Assembly (NCBI GenBank): GCA_003250235.1
Contig: QKGY01000019.1
Span: 1 to 5,874, forward strand
Direction of reading: 5' to 3'
Length of the DNA: 5,874 nt
Source of the DNA: Desulfuromonadaceae bacterium
GTDB lineage: Bacteria > Desulfobacterota > Desulfuromonadia > Desulfuromonadales > SZUA-540
The position numbers and the translations under genes were made by a program. Under the pieces are notes generated by a model that was given only the letters and a program-made list of their open reading frames with translations, did not search any database and was not told where the DNA came from. Position 1 is the first letter of the stretch. The number at the start of each line of letters is the position of its first letter. Below are positions 1 to 5,671 of this stretch, piece by piece.

Positions 1-132
1 CATGTCACTGATCGGTCAGCAGAAAAAAACAAAACTTGCTTGTTCCTGCGAACCGTAGCACGGGTGCGTTTTAAAAAGCAAGCTAATTTTTAACGCTTTT
101 TCCATGCGTAGGGAATAGCCATAAAATAGTGT

Positions 133-161
133 TTGACAGAGAAGAATAACTGACGTATACA
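133..161 (+). promoter_or_regulatory. sigma70-type promoter for the DUF815 ATPase gene
   Basis: A perfect -35 hexamer TTGACA (133-138) is followed by exactly 17 bases and then TATACA (156-161), which matches four of six positions of the -10 consensus TATAAT. Transcription would start near 168, leaving an untranslated leader of about 143 bases before the ATG at 311. The hexamers and spacing are seen directly; activity is inferred. The -10 lies just before the alternative upstream start at 164, which argues against that start. Confidence 0.7.
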
Positions 162-257
162 CAGTGGCTTGCGTTTTATTGCCAGTTTTTCAAGTAGTTA
201 GCTCAGGAGTAGCTTGGCGTACTCTCAGGGCTTTCCGCGGAAACTTTTACGTCCCTA

Positions 258-271
258 AAAAAATATTTTTT
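258..271. repeat. 14-bp perfect A/T palindrome in the leader
   Basis: The bases AAAAAATATTTTTT read the same on both strands. CCC (253-255) and a run of G (273-276) flank it, so a longer imperfect hairpin could form in the 5' leader RNA about 40 bases before the start codon. It could be a protein-binding site, a DNA bend, a leader structure or chance in AT-rich DNA. The sequence does not decide. Confidence 0.4.
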
Positions 272-293
272 GTGGGGCCATCATTTTTTTTCA

Positions 294-300
294 GAGAGGA
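294..300 (+). promoter_or_regulatory. ribosome binding site selecting ATG 311
   Basis: GAGAGGA ends 10 bases before the ATG at 311. It is the only Shine-Dalgarno-like sequence near any candidate start of the ATPase gene, and it favours 311 over the in-frame upstream ATG at 164. Confidence 0.65.
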
Positions 301-310
301 TCGCATTTTG

Positions 311-1189
311 ATGAATTTGAAACCTGAAGTTGTCGCCCAGCTCGAGCGCGTGCTCAGCTCCGTTGAAATGCTTCTGCCCCGGGCGGTCAAGCCGGTGGAC
401 TGGTCGAGCTGCTATGCTGCGAACTGGCGCCGGCATTCCTTCTCCGGCTACCTTGAGCCGGTCAAGGTGACCGACAACACCACGCTCTCCGAGCTGCTCG
501 GCGTTGAGGAGCAGAAGCAGATCATGGTCAACAACACCCGGCAGTTCCTGGCTGGCCTGCCCGCCAACAACGCCTTGCTCTGGGGCTCGCGCGGCACGGG
601 CAAATCCTCCCTGGTCAAGGCCCTGCTCAACGAATACGCGCCCAAAGGGCTGCGGGTCATCCAGGTGGAGAAGGAAGACCTGATCTACCTCTCGGAGATC
701 TTCTCCGCCGTCGAGAATCAGCCCTATCGGTTCATCCTGCTGTGCGACGACCTGACCTTCGAGGTCGGCGAACTGAGCTACAAGATGCTCAAGAGTGCCC
801 TCGACGGCTCGGTCTATTCGGCTCCGGAGAATGTGCTGATCTATGTTACCTCCAACCGTCGCCACCTGCTGCCCGAATACGAAGGGGATCACCTCGGCGG
901 CAAATACGTCAAGGGCGAGCTGCAGCAGAGCGAGGCGATGGAAGAGAAGGTCTCTCTCTCCGACCGATTCGGTCTCTGGGTCGCCTTCCACGTTTTCTCC
1001 CAGGATCGCTATCTTGACGCGGTGCGCCTGTGTGTCGAGCGGGAATCGCGCCAGCGCAAGGTGGAAATCCCCTGGACCAAAGAGCTTCAGCAGGAGGCTA
1101 TCCAGTGGTCTCACGACAAGAGCAAGCGCTGCGGCCGCACGGCGTTCCAGTTCTCCAAGAACTACGTGGGGCGGTTTCTGCTCAAGTAA
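311..1189 (+). CDS. DUF815-family AAA-type P-loop ATPase
   Basis: This encodes a 292-residue cytoplasmic ATP-binding protein that I recognise as DUF815 (PF05673-type), a conserved AAA-like ATPase family without a settled physiological role. Visible motifs: the family-typical PANNALLWG leading into Walker A GSRGTGKSS (92-100), Walker B FILLCDD (141-147), a sensor-1-like TSNRRHLL (180-187), the characteristic EEKVSLSDRFGLW block (211-223) whose Arg219 may act in trans, and a GRTAFQF segment near 275-281 in the usual sensor-2 region. The N-terminal 90 residues form the helical family extension. The length is normal for the family. The start at 311 is chosen from the upstream GAGAGGA and because homologous-looking sequence begins there. 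The gene is GC-rich, like livF, and appears to be a single-gene unit with its own promoter and terminator. The ATPase assignment is firm; the biological role is unknown. Confidence 0.93.
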   Translation: MNLKPEVVAQLERVLSSVEMLLPRAVKPVDWSSCYAANWRRHSFSGYLEPVKVTDNTTLSELLGVEEQKQIMVNNTRQFLAGLPANNALLWGSRGTGKSSLVKALLNEYAPKGLRVIQVEKEDLIYLSEIFSAVENQPYRFILLCDDLTFEVGELSYKMLKSALDGSVYSAPENVLIYVTSNRRHLLPEYEGDHLGGKYVKGELQQSEAMEEKVSLSDRFGLWVAFHVFSQDRYLDAVRLCVERESRQRKVEIPWTKELQQEAIQWSHDKSKRCGRTAFQFSKNYVGRFLLK

Positions 1190-1238
1190 AATAGGACTGT
1201 TCCCTTGCATGAACGGGACTCTGACCTGCGTGGCAGGC

Positions 1239-1277
1239 AAAACGGCCCAACCTGAATTTTTCGGGTTGGGCCGTTTT
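1239..1277. terminator. strong bidirectional intrinsic terminator
   Basis: An 18-bp hairpin has a 3-base loop: left arm 1239-1256 beginning AAAACGGCCCAACC, right arm 1260-1277 ending GGTTGGGCCGTTTT, with one G-T wobble pair. The A run at one end and T run at the other give a U tract on either strand. It lies 49 bases after the ATPase stop, and downstream of the convergent minus-strand TPR gene ending at 1418, so it can stop transcription from both sides. Confidence 0.9.
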
Positions 1278-1417
1278 ATGTGCTAGGTTTGGCAAGAAGG
1301 CCTTTTTTATCCGTGGATTTGGGGCGGATATCTGTGGGGCAGGATTTATGCGCTTAAGAATGAACACGGATCTCATGCCTACGCCCTATTTGGTCATGAT
1401 GACTGGGGAATAGTGCG

Positions 1418-2491
1418 TTAGTCTTTAACGTTCTTTTTTACCCAGTCCAGCAGCTTTTGCAGGTTATCCAACTGCTCACGGGCCTGTTTGTGGTCCGGAT
1501 CAAGTTTAAGCGCCTGCTCAAGGGCTATTTTCGCCTCTTTAAGCTCCGCCACATTTTTGTTTTTGTGACCCGTGTAATAGCAGGCGACTCCAAGTCCGTA
1601 ATAGGCGTTCGCATTGTCAGGGGCGTGTTTAAGAGCCAGTCTGAAAAATTCTTTCGCTTCCTCATAGCGTTGTTCCTCATACTGAAGCTTGCTGGCTTTT
1701 CGGTAATAGGACTCCCCCAAAACATGATGAGCCATTCCGAAATCCATGATTTTCAGGGCGGCTTCTCCATGCTCGATTGCATCGTCATAGCGTCCCCTGC
1801 CATTAAGAAAACCGGCAAAATTGATTTGTGTCCAAGGGGATTCGGGGTCGAGTTCAAGGGAAGAGAGAAAAGCTTTCTCTGCTAAGTCATACTGTTTGCG
1901 ATGTCGGTAAACGGAGATCAAATAATCTATCCCTTTATCGACCAGAGTGGGATCTTCCGTTTTGGAGAGAACAAGGTTGGCTCTTCGAAACACCTCGTCC
2001 CAATTGCCTTCCTTTTTGGCTATCTGCGCATACAGAAGGTCGAGCCTTGGCGTGTCGGGAGCCAATTCTTCCCCGCGGGCTGCCATGATCTTTGCCTTCC
2101 GTAATCCTTTGTCTGTTTTGTCGACGATGAACGCATAAGCACCTAAAATATAGCCATCGGCAAAGTCCGGGGCTATCTTCAGGGATTGGTTAACCAACTT
2201 CTGTGCTTTGAAAACATAGCTGTTGTCAAAATTATCGTAGTTTATATACCCCTCGTTGAGAGCGAGACGGGCCGCGTTGAGAAGACCTCCCGGACTATTG
2301 GGATTTTTTTTGAGCAGTTGTGCTGTCAGGTCCGATGCCCGGGTTAGGTTCTCATGTTTTCCGTTGTAACTTTCAATGAGATGAGATGCTTCGGAATAAA
2401 GAGCGTCTTCCTCCGGATCGGCGGACCATGCAGGGCCGATGAAAAGAAAGGATATGATGAAGCAATGCAGAAGATTTCTAACGCGGGACAT
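1418..2491 (-). CDS. exported TPR-repeat protein
   Basis: This encodes 357 residues from the ATG at 2491. That start is chosen over an in-frame upstream codon at 2524 because GGGGAGGGG lies 7 bases before it and because it puts an N-terminal signal sequence in place: MSRVRN, then a hydrophobic core (about residues 7-21), then AWSA before Asp25, a good signal peptidase I site. The mature part is almost entirely helical repeats. The clearest tetratricopeptide units lie at about 190-225 (ending LSSLELDPESP), 226-260, 275-305 (YEEAKEFFRLALKHAPDN) and 315-345 (AKIALEQALKLDPDHKQA), with more degenerate units at 50-170. TPR proteins are protein-protein scaffolds, and this one should act in the periplasm or be secreted. 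No catalytic domain is visible and I cannot name a partner. It is the last of four same-strand genes, 66 bases downstream of the nuclease-like gene, and the only one with a strong ribosome binding site. It is visibly less GC-rich than the ATPase and livF. Confidence 0.85.
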   Translation of the reverse strand: MSRVRNLLHCFIISFLFIGPAWSADPEEDALYSEASHLIESYNGKHENLTRASDLTAQLLKKNPNSPGGLLNAARLALNEGYINYDNFDNSYVFKAQKLVNQSLKIAPDFADGYILGAYAFIVDKTDKGLRKAKIMAARGEELAPDTPRLDLLYAQIAKKEGNWDEVFRRANLVLSKTEDPTLVDKGIDYLISVYRHRKQYDLAEKAFLSSLELDPESPWTQINFAGFLNGRGRYDDAIEHGEAALKIMDFGMAHHVLGESYYRKASKLQYEEQRYEEAKEFFRLALKHAPDNANAYYGLGVACYYTGHKNKNVAELKEAKIALEQALKLDPDHKQAREQLDNLQKLLDWVKKNVKD

Positions 2492-2498
2492 GATGATT

Positions 2499-2507
2499 CC
2501 CCTCCCC
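2499..2507 (-). promoter_or_regulatory. strong ribosome binding site of the TPR gene
   Basis: On the minus strand GGGGAGGGG lies 7 bases upstream of the ATG at 2491. It fixes the start at 2491, immediately ahead of the signal peptide, rather than at 2524. It contrasts with the poor translation signals of the three genes upstream. Confidence 0.75.
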
Positions 2508-2557
2508 AAAACCGGACGCTTCAATGGACGTGGCGGTGAGTAAAATGTCTGTCGTGT

Positions 2558-3361
2558 TCAACGGTTAAATATGGCTGAATTATCGAGCAGGGTCCCCTGC
2601 ATCCGTTTTTGGGGCATTTTGGCGTGCTGTTTTTTCCATCGGAAATAGCGCCCGAGTTCTTCCGCATACGGATGGGAATCCAATCCGCATATCTGTTCCC
2701 ATGAAGTTGACCGAAAGGCTATTCCCCCCGGCGTTGTGTCGGTGAACGCATCGGCAAACAAGCCGATGCCGACAACCGCGAATTCCGTTCGACTCGGGAA
2801 GATTCGCGGACCGTACTTTGCCAGGAACTCGCCGCGGAGCTGGATCTGGTCTTTATCCCGTTTCTTTCCCTGTCTGACTCCGACTCCCGACAGCCACTTT
2901 GCCTCAATAAGAATGAGGGCGTTATCCGTTAAAATGCCCGCGTCAATTTCCGGTCCGCCCGAGACAAGCGTGTCGGGGTGTGGAATGCGCCGCCACAGAA
3001 AGATCTCGGGATTTTCTGTCTGAACGTTGGGGAGATCGAGACGTTGTACAAGGTCCGTTAGCCAGGTTGTCACTGTAGGTCGTGGCGCATGCGACGCTGT
3101 TCCGAAAACGGACCAGGTGATTGCGTCCTCACTGTGAAGGGACTGTAGGTCACAATAATACCCGAGCCCCGAGGTGCATATTGACACGTTTTCTTCATCA
3201 AAGGCGCGAACATGGCGGCTCTTATAGAGCTTCTGTACGATTTCCGGCGGCGGCCAGGGCACGCAATCGGGTCGAATCAGATTGTCATAAGGGTGCGCCG
3301 TGACAATGACGCCGCTTATGCTGTGCGCCATCGCAATGTCTTTTTTGTTCCAGTTTCTCAT
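2558..3361 (-). CDS. probable PD-(D/E)XK nuclease-fold protein, family unknown
   Basis: This encodes 267 residues from ATG 3361. I do not recognise a named family. Residues 137-156 contain a textbook PD-(D/E)XK pattern: PEID with Asp140, a predicted beta hairpin (AGILTDNALILIEAKW), then Glu153-Ala-Lys155. An acidic pair (Glu78-Asp79 in SEDAITWSVF) sits where the first helix of this fold often carries a metal-ligand acid. A charged helix, DQIQLRGEF (171-179), follows the core as in many such nucleases. The protein looks soluble, with no signal peptide or membrane segment. Restriction, repair, phage-defence and mobile-element enzymes use this fold; which applies here cannot be told. Start choice is uncertain: alternatives are ATG 3331, inside the frame, and TTG 3406, and none has a good Shine-Dalgarno. 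The gene lies 90 bases after the cysteine hydrolase gene and 66 before the TPR gene, all on the same strand. The fold is a motif-based inference. Confidence 0.72.
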   Translation of the reverse strand: MRNWNKKDIAMAHSISGVIVTAHPYDNLIRPDCVPWPPPEIVQKLYKSRHVRAFDEENVSICTSGLGYYCDLQSLHSEDAITWSVFGTASHAPRPTVTTWLTDLVQRLDLPNVQTENPEIFLWRRIPHPDTLVSGGPEIDAGILTDNALILIEAKWLSGVGVRQGKKRDKDQIQLRGEFLAKYGPRIFPSRTEFAVVGIGLFADAFTDTTPGGIAFRSTSWEQICGLDSHPYAEELGRYFRWKKQHAKMPQKRMQGTLLDNSAIFNR

Positions 3362-3371
3362 GATTTGCTTC

Positions 3372-3457
3372 GGATAACCTCGCCCTAACCGGCAGCCGGA
3401 AGCCAAGCGATGAGGGCGCGTGGCGTGTGGTTGTCTGCATCGATGGCCTTGTTATGC
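3372..3457 (-). other. attC-like candidate between hydrolase and nuclease-like genes
   Basis: On the minus strand an 86-base segment begins with GCATAAC, which contains the TAA stop of the hydrolase gene, and ends with GTTATCC 10 bases before the ATG at 3361. The outer boxes pair at six of seven positions. Inside are short complementary pieces, such as GCCA..CGATG with CATCG..TGGC and GCAG with CTGC. Box order, stop codon inside the box, length and a short distance to the next start all resemble integron attC recombination sites. The internal arms pair poorly, however, and the boxes depart from the GTTRRRY core. This is a tentative call. Confidence 0.25.
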
Positions 3458-4105
3458 CCCCTTGTCATTTTTCCGCACGGCATCAATGACCTGATCCGTT
3501 GAAAGCAACTCAACCCCAATATTTTGCATTTCCCGTTTTCCCTGATCGTACAATCCCGAAACTGCGTCATCGACCAGGACAAGTCGAAAGTCTCGTTCAC
3601 TGGCCTCGTAGATTGAAGTGCGCGGACAATTTGGAAAATTACAGCCGGTGAAGACAAGAGTTTGAACCTCCATTTTCCGAAGGTGTTGCTCCAAAGGCGT
3701 ATGGTAGAAGGCTCCCCAGCGGGGTTTGTAAATCACCTCTTCCTGGGGCCCCATGGTCTGAATTCCACCCGAAAGCAAGATGTCGGTATCAAGCGTCACG
3801 CCAACTCGTGGAAGTAGGTCGGGGGCAAGCTGACTCCCGGGAGTGTTCGCCAGTACCAGGGGCGCACCTTGTTCCACAAACTCTCTACGGCAAAGATCGA
3901 CGTTGCCACCGTCCGACGTATAGATCCGCACGATATGGATAATGGGCTTGTTCGCCTTCCTGTAGGTATGGAGAAGCGCTGACATACGAGGGAGAATTGC
4001 CGAAGTCCCCGGAATCTCGAAAGCTTGTCCATCGAGGGTATCGCACTGCATATCAATGGTTATCAGCGCGGATTTGGGCCACGTCGGTTCTGTGTATTTG
4101 CTCAT
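3452..4105 (-). CDS. isochorismatase-like cysteine hydrolase
   Basis: This encodes a 217-residue cytoplasmic enzyme of the isochorismatase-like hydrolase superfamily, in which a Cys-Asp-Lys triad hydrolyses amides (nicotinamidase, N-carbamoyl hydrolases) or, in other members, vinyl ethers. The triad is visible: Asp18 in ALITIDMQ, Lys127 in EVIYKPRWGAF, and Cys160 in the nucleophile loop GCNFPNCPRTSIYEASERDF. The downstream LVLVDDAVSGLY matches the usual strand and helix after the nucleophile. The length is typical. The loop is the NFPNCPRT variant rather than the TNVCV loop of classic nicotinamidases, so this is a less characterised subgroup and the substrate is unknown. The start is ATG 4105, the first in frame after an in-frame stop; only CACGGTAGA precedes it, which is not a real Shine-Dalgarno. 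The TAA stop lies inside the GCATAAC box of the following attC-like segment. No neighbour reveals a pathway. Confidence 0.88.
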   Translation of the reverse strand: MSKYTEPTWPKSALITIDMQCDTLDGQAFEIPGTSAILPRMSALLHTYRKANKPIIHIVRIYTSDGGNVDLCRREFVEQGAPLVLANTPGSQLAPDLLPRVGVTLDTDILLSGGIQTMGPQEEVIYKPRWGAFYHTPLEQHLRKMEVQTLVFTGCNFPNCPRTSIYEASERDFRLVLVDDAVSGLYDQGKREMQNIGVELLSTDQVIDAVRKNDKGA

Positions 4106-4125
4106 TCTACCGTGCCATTTCGTTT

Positions 4126-4192
4126 GCGTAACGAAGAGATCCTTTCCGGACCCCCTGCGTTAATCTCGGCCGCCTGAATTGTAGGGTTATCA
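4126..4192 (-). other. second attC-like candidate gap with internal hairpin
   Basis: On the minus strand this 67-base segment runs from TGATAAC, whose TGA is the stop codon of the 141-residue protein gene, to GTTACGC, 20 bases before the hydrolase ATG. Its 3' half holds an imperfect stem: TAACG at 4129-4133 with CGTTA at 4158-4162, and inner GATCC (4138-4142) with GGACC (4148-4152), around a TTTCC loop on the plus strand. The layout parallels the candidate at 3372-3457. The hairpin alone, 34-40 bases, is shorter than recognised attC sites, and the full-length arms pair badly. It could be a chance hairpin. Confidence 0.2.
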
Positions 4193-4615
4193 GACTTTCT
4201 GTTCGAAGAACTCGAAAACCTCATAATGATAATAGTTGAGTCGAAAACGATTGCCCGGAGAATATATTTCAACGTCATCGGACGAGGGATAGCAAAACTC
4301 GTCCCAATGGCGAATGAAGTATTCCCGATTCGTCAAAATTGCCAATTTCGGGCCCCAAGATACGAATATTTCATGCTCGTTATTGGGGATGAGAGAATCT
4401 AGCAAGTCGCTGACCCGATTTAATGGTTTTGATGCGTCAAATTGTATTTGTAGTTCAAATTGGTCGTTTAACGATTTTGATCGGATCGATTCCGCCGACT
4501 CTTCAGAGAGCGGTCGAATGGTTTTTAACGGCTCCGGCGAGAGAATGCCGTGGCCTTGAAATCTCCATCGCCATGCCAGAGGGAACGATTCCAGTTCAGT
4601 GAAGTTTAGAGTCAT
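4190..4615 (-). CDS. conserved-looking hypothetical protein, 141 residues
   Basis: I do not recognise a family with confidence. From ATG 4615 the product has 141 residues: soluble, acidic, rich in aromatic residues (SFPLAWRWRF near the N-terminus; YYHYEVFEFFEQ at the C-terminus), without signal peptide, membrane segment or known catalytic motif. It contains a proline-rich PEPLKTIRPLSEESAE stretch near 27-42 and a C-terminal beta-rich part with an IFVSWGPKLAIL strand followed by REYFIRHWDEFCYPSSDD, which reads like a small immunity-type or SMI1-like single domain. That resemblance is only an impression. A weak GCAGG lies 5 bases before ATG 4615; a TTG at 4627 would add four residues. The frame stays open for 50 further codons upstream without an ATG or GTG. 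The base composition is among the most AT-rich in the window. It is the first of the four minus-strand accessory genes, 84 bases ahead of the hydrolase gene. Confidence 0.65.
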   Translation of the reverse strand: MTLNFTELESFPLAWRWRFQGHGILSPEPLKTIRPLSEESAESIRSKSLNDQFELQIQFDASKPLNRVSDLLDSLIPNNEHEIFVSWGPKLAILTNREYFIRHWDEFCYPSSDDVEIYSPGNRFRLNYYHYEVFEFFEQKV

Positions 4616-4812
4616 CTTTGCCTGCAACAGAGAGTAGGCGGTTACCGGGGGACGATTGCCGATATTCCAGTAGCCGTTGCGTTGGTCGAAATTCCAATAA
4701 ATACAGGTGGTCTTTAAGTCAGAAAAAGCGGATTGATTGCCGTGATTTTCTTTATCCGGCTTTCTCTTTGAACAACCCTATCCTATTTTAATCCCATCCG
4801 AAATCAGGAAAT

Positions 4813-4825
4813 CCCTGAGTCAGGG
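4813..4825. repeat. 13-base palindrome CCCTGA-G-TCAGGG
   Basis: Perfect 6-bp inverted arms sit around a single central G. A further TCAGG at 4804-4808 can also pair with CCTGA at 4814-4818, so the same half-site occurs three times within 22 bases. This looks like a possible operator for a dimeric regulator of the minus-strand genes that start about 200 bases further on, but chance is not excluded. Confidence 0.35.
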
Positions 4826-4861
4826 TTGACTGTCGGATTCTCTACGGTTGGGAGACCAAAC

Positions 4862-4898
4862 AAAAAGGCCGTCGGTGCAATGCACGGACGGCCTTTTT
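4862..4898. terminator. bidirectional intrinsic terminator after livF
   Basis: A 12-bp outer stem pairs AAAAAGGCCGTC (4862-4873) with GACGGCCTTTTT (4887-4898). Beyond a G-G mismatch an inner GTGCA/TGCAC pair extends it. The flanking A and T runs let it work on either strand. It lies 47 bases past the livF stop on the minus strand, so its main role is to end the liv operon transcript before the accessory genes. Confidence 0.88.
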
Positions 4899-4945
4899 CG
4901 TGAGTGGTTCAGGGACGTTGGGAATTGTTCGCAGATACCCAGAGC

Positions 4946-5671
4946 TTACCCCCCGAGATAGGCTTTCTTGACCTCCGGGTTGCCGAGCAGCTCGCTGCCG
5001 GTGCCCTCGGCGACGATGTTGCCGGTGTCGAGCACGTAGCCGCGGTGGGCGAGTTCGAGGGCGAGCTTGGCATTCTGTTCGACCAGCAGGATGGTCATGC
5101 CGTTCTCGTTGAGCTTCTTGAGGGTGCGGAACAGATCGTACTTGAGCACCGGGGCGAGGCCCATGGAGGGCTCGTCAAGCATCAGGAAGGTGCAGCCGGT
5201 CATCATCGCCCGGCCGACCGCGAGCATCTGCTGTTCGCCGCCGGAGAGCGACTCGCTGCGCTGTTTGCGGCGCTCGGCCAGACGCGGGAAAAGGTCGAAG
5301 ATCTTCTCGTAGTCCTGCTTGAGGTCGTCCTTTTTGCCGCGCGAGTAAGTCGCCAGCTCCAGGTTCTCCTGCACCGTGAGGTTGCCGAAGATGTGCCGGC
5401 CCTCGGGCACCAGCGCCAGCTTCAGGTTCTTGACCACGCTGTCGGCCGGGGTCTTGAGGATCGACTGGCCGCCAAAGCGGATGTCGCCGGCGATGACCCG
5501 CGGCGCTTCGGGGGGCCGCAGACGGGCAATGGCGTAGAGGCTGGTGGTCTTGCCGGCGCCGTTGGCGCCGATCAGGGTGACGATTTCCCCGGCGTTGACG
5601 TGAAAGCTGATTCCGTGCAGCGCCTGGATATTGCCGTACTTGACTTCGAGATTTTCAACGGAAAGAAGCAT
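4946..5671 (-). CDS. livF: branched-chain amino acid ABC transporter ATPase LivF
   Basis: This encodes a 241-residue cytoplasmic ATP-binding subunit of the LivFGHM importer, which takes up leucine, isoleucine and valine, or related amino acids and amides, with a periplasmic binding protein. Motifs: Walker A GANGAGKTT (35-43), the LivF-typical VPEGRHIF in the Q-loop region (88-95), ABC signature LSGGEQQM (142-149), Walker B FLMLDEPS (162-169), D-loop GLAP, and VEQNAKLAL (197-205) where other ABC ATPases have the H-loop. The C-terminus, VKKAYLGG, is the family ending. Length is normal and all catalytic parts are present. The ATG at 5671 shares one base with the livG stop, and GGGGGA (5684-5689) inside livG can serve as its ribosome binding site; this implies translational coupling. 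It is the last gene of the operon, followed by the terminator at 4862-4898. LivF is assigned rather than another ABC ATPase from the PEGR loop, C-terminus and partner gene. Confidence 0.96.
   Translation of the reverse strand: MLLSVENLEVKYGNIQALHGISFHVNAGEIVTLIGANGAGKTTSLYAIARLRPPEAPRVIAGDIRFGGQSILKTPADSVVKNLKLALVPEGRHIFGNLTVQENLELATYSRGKKDDLKQDYEKIFDLFPRLAERRKQRSESLSGGEQQMLAVGRAMMTGCTFLMLDEPSMGLAPVLKYDLFRTLKKLNENGMTILLVEQNAKLALELAHRGYVLDTGNIVAEGTGSELLGNPEVKKAYLGG

Larger units (their letters stand above)
1..310. other. non-coding leader upstream of the DUF815 gene
   Basis: This 310-base AT-rich stretch holds no gene I can support. It contains a sigma70-like promoter (133-161), an A/T palindrome (258-271) and a ribosome binding site (294-300), each listed separately. 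Near the left edge there is a 7-bp inverted repeat, CTTGCTT at 35-41 and AAGCAAG at 76-82, with a long 34-base loop; I cannot assign it a role. An open frame runs through 164-310 into the ATPase gene. Its predicted residues (starting MACVLLPVFQ) look like translated non-coding DNA, and no Shine-Dalgarno sequence precedes 164. Confidence 0.6.
4628..4945. other. intergenic region between accessory genes and livF
   Basis: This 318-base stretch holds no complete gene I can support. It contains the livF terminator (4862-4898), a 13-base palindrome (4813-4825) and, on the minus strand from 4777 to 4628, a 50-codon open frame continuous with the 141-residue protein gene but without a start codon. 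A TAAAAT on the minus strand (4785-4790) could serve as a -10 for the accessory genes, but no matching -35 is seen at the right distance. No integrase gene, tRNA or repeated end was found. Confidence 0.55.

Noticed and set aside
58..71. Small GCAC-GG-GTGC hairpin followed by TTTT as a terminator of an upstream gene
   Set aside because: A 4-bp stem with a 2-base loop is too small to act as an intrinsic terminator, and no upstream gene is visible in the window.
164..310. N-terminal extension of the DUF815 protein from ATG 164
   Set aside because: It has no Shine-Dalgarno, begins almost at the predicted transcription start, crosses AT-rich non-coding-like DNA, and the family-like sequence starts only after 311.
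281..1240. 319-codon open frame on the minus strand
   Set aside because: It is antisense to the DUF815 ATPase gene. Its translation is a biased Leu/Val/Gly/Gln-rich string with no recognisable domain, and its start lies inside the bidirectional terminator.
1457..1885. 142-codon open frame on the plus strand
   Set aside because: It is antisense to the TPR gene, whose repeat pattern clearly identifies the coding frame. The plus-strand translation shows no domain and has no ribosome binding site.
2506..2562. A third attC-like segment between the nuclease-like and TPR genes
   Set aside because: The outer boxes GTTGAAC and GTTTTGG share only GTT/AAC, no internal pairing is visible, and the segment overlaps the strong ribosome binding region of the TPR gene.
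3362..3406. TTG start giving a 282-residue nuclease-like protein
   Set aside because: There is no ribosome binding site before the TTG at 3406, and the added residues come from the attC-like gap. The ATG at 3361 is simpler, though the start remains uncertain.
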